Positions 1 through 12,800 of a stretch of 64,000 nucleotides of DNA are shown here, piece after piece. The position numbers were made by a program, and so were the translations under genes. The DNA is from Antedon mediterranea. Lineage: Eukaryota > Echinodermata > Crinoidea > Comatulida > Antedonidae. Below the pieces are notes generated by a model, which was not told the DNA's origin, made no database searches, and worked only from the letters and a program-made list of their open reading frames with translations. The stretch covers positions 24,681,001 through 24,745,000 of the forward strand of contig NC_092673.1 of the NCBI RefSeq assembly GCF_964355755.1, given 5' to 3'. Position 1 is the first letter of the stretch, and every line of letters starts with the position of its first letter.

Positions 1-1835
1 AACTTATCTGTTTATTTTGTCTTTTTATAAGTGAATATTTTTTTTTTTTCTACAGAAGTGAATAACTTTTAAGTGCAAAATTTATCAAAAGTTTGATTTT
101 ATTAATCTTCATTTTTCATGTTTTTGAGGGGCGATACATCTTTAATTAATTTGGTTAACTGCTTAAAACTATTTAGAGGAGGATGTATTATTAAAGGTTT
201 GCCACTAATTGTTGTTCAATAACATGTTTTGGTTAACTGCTATTTACAGGATGCACAGTATTCATTAATAAAAATATTTGTTGTTGTTCGGCCAATTAAA
301 TATGATCCTAATGGCAAGCTGAACGTACGTTATATTTTTATTCTTCATGTCCATACCCTGTAGCCGATTACGGAATGTTGCATGTTCAATTTGATGGTGT
401 TTGCCATTGACATTCACATTATATAAATTAATTATTAATATAGTAAATTCTCTAACTAATTTATGTTTCAATTTATCAGCATTATCAGACTAAAAAATTA
501 ATTATTAATGGAATAATTCTTTAATATAATTTATGTTTAAAGACTAATAACATTTTTTTCAATAATGATTAAATTTAATGATATTTAATAATAATTATAC
601 ATTCACAGATAAATAATTTTAGCATAAACCACTAATTAAACAACCAGCTTTACTACTTCAACACAAACGGTTAAAAATAATAATACTGGACTATTTTTAG
701 GCCTTTTAAAGCATTATATTTCTGTCGTAGATTAACCACCAACTGCACATATATATATATAACTTTAAAATTCAAGTGCAACTAAAGTAATGGTAAACAT
801 ATGTGAAACATGAATGCGACATTACTAACTGAATAAATCAAGATTACATTAAAGATCTAAGAACATTAAATGTTTCGACTTTATGGGTCAAAGGTTAATG
901 TCAATACGAGGTAAATTTTAACGTCAGCGCTACAATGTGTAAATAGGCTAGCTATGAAAAGAATATATTGATTAGTTAATAAACACTGCATAATTTTCTT
1001 CACAATTGCAAGCCGGTGTTTAACAAATTTTATTTGTTAATATTTTCTAAATAGGTGTGATTTGATGTTAAGACTTAAGAGCACATTTTAGTCTCTGAAA
1101 AAAAATATGATCTAGTCATAATATAATAGCTTAAATATCAATTTCTTTTCAAGGCTAAGATCTAATTAAAGAATTTGATGGGCATCATTAAATATAGAGG
1201 TATTCAAAGAAAACATTATTACAAATACTATAGAAATATTTTATTAAATACATCATTGCAACGGTTTGGTTTATGAATTTAGATTGGTTGATTTACATTA
1301 AGATAGATGAGAAATAGTTTTAGGAGGAACACCCCTGTTGAGATAATGGTTTGCTCTGTGTAATTGAGTGGTTCGATTACGATTGTTGCATTGTGGGAAG
1401 CTATATTCTGTATGGTTTATTGATCACAAGCAAAATGCATTTACACAGAGTCTTCTTGCAATATCCAGGCTGGAATTAATAATTCCTTGATAGTAAATGT
1501 TCTCGCTCGACCACTGCGAGGTCCTGGAATGCTTTCTCAGCTTTGTTTGCTAAATGAGCAACAAAGGGGGCCTAAGCAGCCAGCTCAAGTTGTGCCAGAA
1601 TTTACAAGCCAACCTGGTGGATTTTACGTCATCAAATATAAAAATGCTTCATTAGCAAGGAGATACAACTTCATCCAATGATCTTTATTTCCGTGGATAT
1701 ATTACTATACCCTTGCAGGTGAACATAACTAAAACTGCTAGATTTTCTGAGCAATAAAAGTAATCGCAAGGTTTAATTTTGATTTCTTGCAATTTGTTAT
1801 TTATATTTATTATAACTTAATTTGCTATGCAACAG
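1..1835. other. AT-rich non-coding sequence at left edge
   Basis: No convincing exon, RNA gene or repeat was found. If the NPDC1-like gene extends to the left, this is probably intron. An open stretch at 1487-1681 (+) has no recognisable domain and was not called. Confidence 0.4.
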
Positions 1836-1981
1836 CCAGTTGAATCAATAATAAGTATGGATGAATTTGGTAACTATTATTACAAAGCCAAGGACTATGT
1901 TTCCACAGCAAAAGAGTCTGCCAAAGACTACATCAGCAGTGCCAAAGAATACTTTTACAGTAACTTCCAAACAGACTCTAT
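1836..1981 (+). CDS. candidate internal exon, amphipathic helix (possibly of the NPDC1-like gene)
   Basis: This open stretch is bounded by CAG at 1833-1835 and GTAAGT at 1982. It reads in phase 0 as PVESIISMDEFGNYYYKAKD, followed by two near-copies of an 11-residue unit (DYVSTAKESAK, DYISSAKEYFY). It is Lys/Ala/Tyr-rich and predicted helical, with no membrane segment. It ends with two bases of a codon, which fits the phase of the next NPDC1-like exon at 9847. Chance gives that fit one time in three. In known NPDC1 proteins the transmembrane segment lies directly before the part encoded at 9847, so membership of this gene is doubtful. It could be an alternative exon, part of another gene, or spurious. 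Confidence 0.35.
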
Positions 1982-3099
1982 GTAAGTTAAATAAATGCAT
2001 GCATTATGTAGTCAGAGAAAATTGTAGTTTATGTTGTCCCTCCTCTAAAACCATGTTGGTATTAATGTCTGTATATGTATGTTAAAATCAGCAATGTCCA
2101 GTCATGATTCAGAAGATTCTGAAGATGTATAAAGATATTCTTTTGAACCAATAACCACTTTTCAGACTAGAAGTTAGCTTGGAACATGGATAATTAAGTT
2201 TGTTTCAGGGATATTCCCCCATCCTCAAACTCTCCACATGATTTTTTTCTTCCCCACCCCCTAACATTGTACACGCATTCATGTGGTTCAGTTTTGTGTT
2301 CATATATAATATATAAATATATGTGGAACGTCAAAAACCTTTAGACAAATATTAAGAATAAATGTTTGGCAAAATTATTCTTATTCAAATCATAGTATGT
2401 TGATGTATGATTTTGCGCTCCAGTAAATCCACTCCTGTGTTCAAATCTATCTTCATTTTATCCACTATCTTCATTTGACTTGGTTTTTTTTTATACTTGT
2501 TATGTTATTTGACTTTTATTTGCATTTGTATCTCATTGTAATATAATCTACTAACTGCAAAGTATACATTATCAAGTCCATAAAATAAATAGCATCAGGT
2601 TATGCATTATGGCTGACATTTCTTCAGCCATCTTCTTCCTTCCATTAAGTGACTATATATGTCATTCTTATTTGTAACATTTTTATACGATAAACCCCCC
2701 AGCAATAATAATCTTTTTGAGTTTTTAACGATTATATTTATTTACTTATTAAATATTTTTATGAAATATTGTTATATAATGCTGTATATACTCTGTGTCT
2801 TAACATTTTGAATAATAAGTTAATGAAAAATATTTTATATTTTTATAATCATTATATACACTAGTATATATAGTACCATTATTTTGGTGTTTTTTTTTTA
2901 TCATCGCACATTCAATTCTTATTAGAATATGTCTAAATTCTTATTGGTAATTTAGGACAGATATTTACAATTGTATTTAATATTAAATGATTTTTCATTC
3001 ATATATCTTGCCATGTATACATATTCAGATGCATTCATGAATATTCATGAACATTTTGCATATTAGGTTGTTATTCACCTGTTTCATTCAATCTACACA

Positions 3100-3440
3100 T
3101 TCTAAATATTGATAAAGAATTTACATTATATATTCAAATTTATTAATTTATTTATAATTTAGTTGAAATAGTATTTTCAGTAAGATCTTTCATTCATTTC
3201 TTCTATTGCGATAACATTCTTAATATTGATAAGGGATTTGAATTTTTATATAATGTATTCAGATATTAATGAATATTTTTCGTATTTATTTGATCATTCA
3301 TTCATTTCCGTCATTAAGACATCTGCAACACATCTTGAATATTAATAAGGTATTTACATCTAATATTTTGCATATCATTTGTCTCTTATCAGATGTAATT
3401 TCTGAATATTAATAAGGGATTTGTAGCATTATGTATTCAT
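3100..3440. repeat. diverged tandem repeats around the phrase AATATTRATAAGG
   Basis: The phrase (A/T)ATATT(G/A)ATAAGG(G/T)ATTT recurs near 3108, 3219, 3340 and 3404, each time followed by a variant of TATATAATGTATTCA. The irregular period of roughly 65-120 bp suggests an old decayed tandem array. No coding content is visible. Confidence 0.5.
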
Positions 3441-5765
3441 TATGTTAAGTGCAAGATACAGCATACAATAAACCAGATCTCCCACCATAGTCTAGCAATA
3501 ATATCCATATCTAATTTCTTTCATTTCTTTGATGTGAAGATGAATTAGGAAGCTATTTTTAAATTAATAATAATAATATGAATACTGAACTACAGTATTG
3601 ACGTTTTATCTTTAGTCTTTTGAGTTGGTTTTACATCAAGTCAAATTTGTTTGTAGTTGTGTTCTATATAGAATATCCACTTTCATTTACAATAATTCTT
3701 ATTAAAAGAAGAAAATATTTCATTGAATATTTTTCACTGAATACTAAATATCATAATGTATGTTAATTTTACATTCAATGAAAGACACACATGGTCTATT
3801 GATAGGGCAGCATTACTCAAGCAGAATTTGAGATTTCTTCCGGGTCCTAATTTTTTCATCATCCCATTTGTATTGTAACAGTAGCATTATGCCGGGGACA
3901 TTTTCCCTTGGTTTAGCACTCCAAAGGGGCCCTCCATTTCTGGGCAATTGCACCGAGGCTGCTAATGCTCAGGGTCCCCCATAAGCTCAGGGGCCATGGG
4001 TTTGGCCAGCGAGCGCTCAAAGCTGTTACAACACTTTAAATACATAACCTTTTTTTTTAAATTTCTATACATAATAATACTTTGTACTACTACTATTAAT
4101 AAACCAATTTCAAGCTTAAAAAGATATTTAGAAATGTATCATCCGCTTTGTATGAACAATATGCTTTATACATTTTCTATATTGTTAACTTTCTTTAGCT
4201 CTATTTGGAGTTCAATAATGAATTATGAATTTATTATTATTATGTATTTATTAAGTAAGTATTATTATACTCTTCGGGTCTGTTTAAAGTTTTGTAACCG
4301 TATGTAACATTAACGGACACAATAGAATAAAGAAAATGAAATAATATCGACAATAAGCCATATAGATGTAGGTTACAAACATAAAACTCCATATGTTACT
4401 TTGGACTAACTTTTTGTTCTATTGACTCATTACAATAATATCGTGCAATTTTTATTTTAATATCTTTTGTCTGAAGAAAGCATAATACTATTAAGTTTCT
4501 CATATAAAACCACTTTATTTTATCCATATGTTACATTTATGAAATTGCTGGTATAAAATAACTACCAAAGCAAGCAATACATATAATAATCATTTTCTTA
4601 TATTACTTTTCTTACTCTAATACAATTCGAAACTTGAGCTGCACCGACGAGATCTAATAAGATTGAAACAGTACTGTCTGCAGCTTGGATGTATTTAACA
4701 TTCATATAGATGAACTATTGAATCAAACAACATTGAAGGAACAAATAAAAGTAGTCTATGATCCCATTTTACTGCCATATGAAGAAGTACTAATAGCCAA
4801 ACACACTTTGGCCAAGGCTCTCCACTGCCATAGTTCTGGTGGTAGAACAAGTATTTTCAATAAAGGCATACAACTTCAGTTACAGATCCTGTTCACATCA
4901 AGCACTGTAAAACACCCAGTGCATCTTTCGGTTTACAGATCCATGTCAGTCCCTATCGTGGGTAGACAAGGTTTTCCTATAAAGATATAGAATGAATTTA
5001 TTCTCCATCTACTGGTAAAATGTTTCAGTATTCTGTTATCAACCTGGATTAGAATATAAGACAACTGTCCAAATATCTATATACAAATTCAATTAAAATT
5101 ACTGTACTGTGCAATTTCTATCTCTGATCTGCAAAGACACCTTGAAACCATACATTAGGTGATAAATAATATTGAAGGAAATTAAATAAGAAATTGAGCC
5201 ATAGTAAGAAACTTAATCTGAATATTTTAATTGAACTAAAAACTGCCTTTTCATTCATAATACCAATGTTATTTCCTATTTGATTTTGAGCCTAGTTGAT
5301 CACATGAATTGGTATTTCAGTGATGTAGTCACAAGAAATAGTTTTGCGGTTTTCGCAAGAAAAGGGAACAATCTCTGTTGTCAAAGGCTTCTGTGAAAAA
5401 GTGGTCAGGTTGAAACCTTACCAACCGTACTGGTGGCTATCACCCCTGTATTTATCATCTATTTATCAATATTGTATGAAATCAATATTGATAGTTTAAC
5501 TCCAATTATGAGAATTAATGATTTACCTGATTAATTATGCCAGTGTGGTATTTTACTAATTGATTATCAATTGGAGAAATTGCTAAACGTCAGAAAGTCA
5601 TGGAACTGAAGACTAGATCCAATTAAACATCCATTATACAAAACTAATCTATATCTTATTAGAAAGAATGGTATTAAAGCTATTAGTTTTATGTTTCAAA
5701 ACCGTAGATTAAATTGACATTTGTAATATGTGTAAAAATACCTGGATTTAGAGGAGTGTATTATG

Positions 5766-6190
5766 AAGTATAAACAAACCGATACTGATGGCAGTGATAC
5801 ACTTAATTGTGAATTAATTATCAAATTTTGCAAGTATTTCCTGTCAAAATGTAAAACAGTTTATGGTGGTAGTTAGTAGAACTTGTCCAGTATACACATT
5901 TCACTCATGTGGACTTTAATTTAGTATGAGTAGGGGTTTTCCCATGTGTAATATAAAAGTATAAACAAACCGATACTGTGATGCCAATCCATAGTGATAC
6001 ACTTAATTGCTAAGAGTTGTTCTGAAACTAATGCATCAGTTGTTTAGATAAATGTATATTATCAACTTTTCCAAGTCTTTCCTATGTCAAAATGTAAAAC
6101 GTTTTAATGGTTTTAATGATAGTAGAACTTCAGTATACACAGTTCACTTTAGTTTAGTATCTGCACCATTATATGTGTTTACCCATGTGT
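5766..6190. repeat. two-copy tandem duplication of about 200 bp
   Basis: Copy 1 begins near 5766 and copy 2 near 5960. Both share AGTATAAACAAACCGATACT, TGATACACTTAATTG, GTCAAAATGTAAAAC, CAGTATACACA and CCCATGTGTA in the same order. Copy 2 has an extra stretch near 6012-6060. Non-coding. Confidence 0.7.
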
Positions 6191-6866
6191 ACCATTCACT
6201 TGGATTGATGAGAGAACACCCATAGTATAGTTAAATGGATATAACATGACCCTAAGTGCAACATGTATTTTGAACATGCAACACCATTGTTTCAATACCA
6301 TATATCATTATTATTGCAGTACCCCCATTAAGGGTTAAGGGTATTCCAATTCATAGCATCGAATTGACATCTTCAAAATACTGTAAAGAAATGATCTTTA
6401 GTGTAGGCTTATACGCTCCCCATTTATTTCTCTATTATTGCAATTGTTTTATCATTCTCTAATGTTGCCATATTTAATTAAAGTCAAATCGATTACATTT
6501 CACTTTTATTATTTCTCAATTCTAAGGTCGTACGGCCTTGCAATGTTTGTGACATTAAGTAAATGATTTATCTTTCCATTACTGCCCTTTATTTCTGCAA
6601 ACTAATTGCTTGCGAAATGGGCTAAAATTGGTATGTACATTAAATTGGAATGTTGCCACATACATACTGTATCTACATATCTGTAGATCAGATTCAGTGT
6701 GTTTAGGCTAGTTTTACAGAAATTTCTTATACAGAGGGAAAAGGTGCAAAAATGCATGAATTTACATATTTCTTATATGAACATTTTGTATTCAAACTAT
6801 GATTTATTCCACAATAAATCTTATGAGAGAAAACTATGAAAAATGTATGACTATAGAATTTAGTTT

Positions 6867-7281
6867 GATTTATGAGACACAGATAAATTATATTCAATTA
6901 TTAATATTAGATCAGGATCACGTAAGAAAGCACGATTCTCATTTGCATATTGAGAGTTAGCTATTTGCATATTATGTACTCATTTGCATATTTATTTTGC
7001 TAATTATCAATCATGACCATGCAAATTTGTATACATTGAAATGGATTGGTTGAAATTTTATTTATGATACACGAATACATTATTTTCAGTTAATATTAGA
7101 TCAGGATCACATAAGTTAATTTAAGCCTGATTCTCATTTGCATATTGAGAGTTAGCTATTTACATATTCTGTACTCATTTCCATATTCATTTGTCTTTAT
7201 TAATCATTGACCATTAGCCATCTAGTTCATATATTATGGATCCAAATTTGTATACATTGAAATGGATTGGTTAAAATTTTA
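6867..7281. repeat. two-copy tandem duplication of about 200 bp with octamer words
   Basis: Copy 1 is about 6867-7059 and copy 2 about 7060-7281. Shared blocks in order are TTAATATTAGATCAGGATCA, GATTCTCATTTGCATATTGA, GAGTTAGCTATTT, GTACTCATTT and TACATTGAAATGGATTGGTT. Non-coding. Confidence 0.75.
6941..7143. promoter_or_regulatory. cluster of five POU octamer sites
   Basis: Perfect octamers ATTTGCAT or ATGCAAAT lie at 6941-6948, 6963-6970, 6982-6989, 7019-7026 (opposite orientation) and 7136-7143. This is the known core for Oct/POU-domain factors. Four are in the first copy of a tandem duplication. In the second copy three equivalents differ by one base (ATTTACAT, ATTTCCAT, ATCCAAAT). Regulatory activity is inferred only. 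Confidence 0.4.
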
Positions 7282-7977
7282 TTAGATTAGATTCCTGGAG
7301 TGAATGTACTTTAAACATGTACTTTTTTTGTGGATATGAAGATTTCATGCTCTAATATTTTTTATGTGCATGTACTTTCCTTGCTTTTTTCATATTAAGT
7401 AATAAATTGGTTATTTGATGCTAAAACTGTTGATTTTAAAAGTAAAAGATGGTTTGTGTGTTTCAAATACTAAGACTAGAAAAATATCCTAGCCTGGCAA
7501 ATATTTTGATTGATCGTCACAGTATTATAGATAATGATTCGGTTTATGCAAAGTTTGACATTTTGTTTTCTGTCGTTCAGTTGGCTTTATTTAAGCCTTC
7601 GTCGTTGCCGCGTTTGAAATTTGACGTCGTTGCTCAGGTAGAGAAGGTATTAATAGCTTGTTTTGTGTGCAAAGGTGATCACAGTAAACAACCAAGTGCT
7701 TTGACACTCGTAAGATAATGCGTTTTAGTCTTTAGCGCTGACAGCATATCGGCGCCATGGGCATACATTGAGCGGGATGTCAATCACTTTATAACCCACT
7801 GTAATTTTTTGCGACTTTTTTAAAGGGTTTATGACAAAAATAATTTAATTTATAGCTATAGGTGTTTGTCAGTATCAATGAATACATTTTGTGTATCTAT
7901 ATATCATTGCTTGTCAACAAGCTTGATAATAAATTGAAAAAACATTTAGCATCTCTATTAATGGAATATATTCTGGA

Positions 7978-8105
7978 CCAAAGTGTCCCTTAATAGAGTC
8001 TTCTAAACAAAGGTTAACGATTGTGTAACATAATAAATATATTGCTCTTTGTTCATCCCATTAATTGGTGTGTCTCCTGAATAGGGGTGTCCCAAAGGAA
8101 GGGTT
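7978..8105. repeat. dispersed repeat with 'AAGTGTCCCTTAATAGAG' phrase
   Basis: It contains CCAAAGTGTCCCTTAATAGA and, further on, GTCTCCTGAATAGGGGTGTC. The same wording recurs near 12650, 17155, 17648, 39347 and 41455, so this is one copy of an interspersed family of unknown class. Confidence 0.5.
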
Positions 8106-9846
8106 AACTGTGCAAAAATATATGGAATCTTGTCATATATCATATTTACATAATACTCTGTATAAAATTAACATTTTTGCATTAACGAATGTTTGACCTT
8201 CATCCATTACGGGCGTGTACTTAAACAGAATCACAACTTGCCATGATTTATGTAATCAAGCCATGTTTTGATCGTCCTCGTTACGACTGTCTATTAAAAT
8301 TAATACAGTAATGGCATAAGATATTACCTATATATATTATATAGCAATGTTTGAAAGACTGCATTAGAGTTATTTTTCTTATTAAATATCAGAATGTTCT
8401 CAAATAGCAAAGTAGGCATATATTCCGTAACCGATAAACGCCAACAAACAGCATTTATTGATTACGAAAACATCATTTCTATATACATACAACAATTGCC
8501 TAGATTTAGCTGTTGGAAAAAGTTTAAAGGTACAGTTTCACAACAACTGAATATATCAATGATAACGTATGGTGGTGCTTGGTTTTCTATGAATTCACCT
8601 AATGACTATCTTCCAAAATTGTTGTCGAGCATTTATTTCTTTCCAAGTTAGTTATATTAACATTGTAATAAGATTTTCAACACATTGCCAAAGTTACATA
8701 ACTGTTTGTACGTTTCGTTTCTCTACTCCACTTTCTCGTTTTCATGCAGATTAAATCAATATTCGTCCCTGCGCATTCGATAGTGAAGGAATCATGACCT
8801 TGCATTTAAGTTCCATTGATCGACAGATTTATTATGGCATCAGCTCCGGCTTGGTTCTAACCGTAGCTTCGTTAAATATTTATATGTTCAATTATGCAAT
8901 GCATTTGTGCGATGGTCGTTGAAAACCATGCAAGCCGATAGTAGATGTGAATCTAATGTACTTAAATGTAATGCGTGTTGATTGTGCTATTCTGTTCACT
9001 TTCATTAATAAGCATGAAGCCATGTAAAATGTATATACTGTATAACAAGGAATTATTATTATTATTTGTAAAAACAATATTTTAACCCATATGTCTACAC
9101 TGATGTTGTGGTTATTATTCTTCATTAATGATAATTCATTAGTTTGTTTCATACTCAAAAGTATTAATTTATATTAAATACATTTTTATATGAAACAAAT
9201 TATTTAGAAAGAATAGATAATTTGTTTATAATGAAAATGAATGTATCATATTTATTATAAGCTTTTATGTATTTGTTTTATGACATATTCAATCAATTTC
9301 TATATATTATGTATAGATTATCCATCCCATATTTGGCGAGTTGCTCACTGTTGGATGCGTATTAAATTAAAAAATTAAATAACTACAAAAGAGACTATAA
9401 ACACAAACATTATTTAATAATCTGTATTGCTTATTAATATATACACATAATATTTTCATTATCCTCTGGAATACAGATTTTAATAACGGAATTCCAAAAT
9501 ATGGCCTGAATACATGTTTTAAAGTTTATTTTATGTATGACATTCAACGAAAATCCTGACTGACGTAATAATTTAGAATAAGATTTGTGATTGCTTTCAA
9601 AATGAGGAAGTAATAAAGTTTGCGTGAAACACAATCGTGATAGTTGTGTCAATTAAGGCGCTTCTCTACAATTTGAATGTCAGCCTATTTAAAATGTTAT
9701 TCATTATTGCATTTTTTTCCTTATTTCTAGTTTTTAGAATAATAAAACTTCAATTCATTTTCCATTTGTATTCACATCTTTTGACGTAATTTCTTTCTCT
9801 ATCTATATTCTATTTATTAATTTATGATTTTTGTTATGTTTTGCAG

Positions 9847-12800
9847 ATTGCACACGACTGCGAAAGCAGCTAGTGACACAGAATATCCTGCCTATGGCGT
9901 AACTGGACCAACAACACAAAGATCTTCTATGACGGTAAATGCTTCTTTATTTTTATGCTTTCAAATTTTTTACCAAAGGTGCGCAATCAAAAAACAATGC
10001 CCCACGCATAGGCTATGAATAGTTACACATGGGAACAAAGCAGTAATTAAGCACCACCACATAAAACTACATAGGCACATTTAATTGGGGCTGTAAAGTG
10101 GTAGCCGTCCTTTATTATTTGTTTAGCAGTAAAACTGATATGCCATCAGTTGTTTTTCATGATCTCGAAAGAAACTTAGTAAAATGTCACGGAAACGCAT
10201 TAAAATGGTAACAGTCAATTTTGATATTGTAAGAAATGACAAAAAGATAGGATTCAAGCTTTAATAGTACTGACATTTATTATATGTAAATATTTAGATT
10301 TTACATGAAATCAAATTCTTTTATTGTCTGATTGTCTGTTTTAATTCTAAAACATTACAATTCAGAAATGACTTAGTCTGTTGAATAAAACATTGTTTTA
10401 TCATCTTGCTTTAGACATATCAAAATTATATTTATTTACCATGACCAGGAAATTTGACAAATTTTCGCTCAAAACAAATATACACACAATATGCTCAACG
10501 TAAATGAGGTTAATGCAGAATATTTTTATTATAAATTAATATAATACTTATTATAATAATAATGATATGCCATGCACACATAACAAGAGATCTATTAACT
10601 AACGTGGTTATCTGTTTGGTGCGTGCGTCAATGATTATAGCAAAAAAATGTAGTTAATCTGACCGTAATTCTGGCCAATCGGATTGAGTAATACAAATAC
10701 TAAATGCATTTCACATATCATCATCTATATGTGTAATTGTTTTCTCAATTGGTTTAATTAACAGAATTCTCAAAAGGGTATAATTAAACTTCTTTAGTTT
10801 TTAATGTAAGATTCTTTTTAAAGCAGAATGGGTTATTTGATTCGCAAGGATAAGAATAAAAATAGATCATGCGATTGACCTTGCCTATTTAAATCTGACC
10901 TAGAACATCTTTGAGAAACTACTACAAATAATAATATTGTGATATTTTATATAGTTTGTGCTGTTGCTTGCATACATACAATGTTTTACACAAACACCTA
11001 CAATTTAACAGTCATGCCTTTTTTACCCCCTATTTCAAAATCCCGGATCCGTTCCTGAGGGGGAATTTAAAATAAAATGTGACAACCTATAACTGTAAAT
11101 GTACTGCAGTTCTAAAGTTATCAATCAAAAGGCCCTTTGATGTTTGTTTATGTGCAATCTTTAGATGTGCCCATATATGGACATGATGATGTCATATTAC
11201 TACCATATTTGGGCATATCACTACCATATTTGGGCACATTACACTTTTTTGTCAAACTAGTTTGGGTATATCACCCAAATATGGTAGTGATATGCCCAAA
11301 TATGGTAGTGATATGACATAATGTCCATATATGGGCACATCACATTTTTTTGTCACATAAAGTTTGATAGTGAAAACAGAGCTTTACACTTTTTTTTCTA
11401 AATAATTTGTTAGTGTAGACAGAGCAATTAAGATAAGCGAAATAATATAGATGAAATATGATTTTGCTATGAAAAGATAAGAAACTTATAATTCTACATT
11501 AATGTTCTGTTATCAAACAATCTTTTGAGGCAATTTACATTATTGCTATAAGCTATATTTATAATATAGCCATAATTAATCAATTGTGCTTTATTAGTGC
11601 TATACTCCAACGATCATTCTCCATACTTTGCACTGCAAAGCGCAAAACTAGTTTAATAAAAATAATGTGATGTGCCCAAATATAATAGTGATATGCCCAA
11701 ATATGGTAGTGCTATGCCCAAATATGGTAGTGATATGACATCATCATGTCTATATATGGGCACATCACACATAAAGTTTGATATTGTAGACAAGGCTTAA
11801 GTGATGTCCTTCCTATGCCATAGTGTGACATATCTGAATAATATGAAGAAGAAAAACAAAAACAAATTTGGTTTTGATAAATAGTTTGTGAGTGCAAAAG
11901 TATTTTAGTCATGAAAGAATCACAATATTAAAAGCAGAATCACTTAACGCTGACATAACAAAATACACTTCAAACTCGTGTTCAAATACATCACATTTTC
12001 ATGGACGGATGTGTTTAAAGTAATTTGTTTCTAAAACACAACTCATCGCACATCCGATCGTAAAAAGGGTCTTTTAATTTCTGAAACTTAGTGTTGGTTT
12101 TTAGTTTTTAAAACAACGGCTTGCTGTGTAGATTTACGATCGTACGTAGATTAAATCTGACAGATTCAGGTTACATTTCAATAGCGGTCTTACCAGATTT
12201 ACACGTCACTACTAATGAGCTGGTTTGAGAAATAATCGTTTATTTTCATTTCAAATCCAATTAAATACAAACAATTGATAAATTCTTTATGATACAATCC
12301 TAAGTGTATTTTTACTCGTGTACACTTATAACCAAGTCTTCTTTTGGACACCCATTTTCAGGGGATACTTTCCCACGAAACAAAAAAGGGACAACATATG
12401 TTTATATAGTACCATTTAAGTATATAAACAAATCAGGCAAAGAACATTAATTCTAAACCGCCCGGTGATATACGGAAATTTAATTAATTAATTTAAAACG
12501 ATAAAGATGAGGAATGAGAAAAAGTCGCTCCAAACAAGACTCGAACTCGGACCGCCTGCTTGATATGCAGATGTCCTAACCATTAGACCACTGGGGCTTT
12601 CATGGTATTGTTCAAACTCGATTGGAGTTTTAAGTATATATATGTATGCCAAACCCTTATTATGAGGACACTTTGTTGGGTCCAAAAGTGTCTCCCTAAT
12701 AGAGGTTCAACTGTATGACAATTAAGACTTGCTTTAGAAAGTATAGTTCTAATTGTTTAAACTGATATTTAATTTTAATGATTTTACTAAAACAAAAATA

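Noticed and set aside
3996-4307. Open frame of 103 codons with hydrophobic stretches, considered as the missing NPDC1 membrane exon
   Set aside because: Composition reflects AT-rich DNA and no suitable splice borders or NPDC1-like residues flank a single transmembrane segment.
4685-4990. Open frame of 101 codons (+)
   Set aside because: No recognisable domain, no convincing splice context and no homologue known to me. It may be a decayed repeat, but nothing supports a gene call.
7449-7718. Open frame of 89 codons with locally higher GC
   Set aside because: No domain recognised; the GC-richer part could be old repeat sequence. Left uncalled.
12526-12604. Functional tRNA gene
   Set aside because: Good A- and B-boxes, but the acceptor ends do not pair well and the anticodon arm is irregular. 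Called SINE-like instead.
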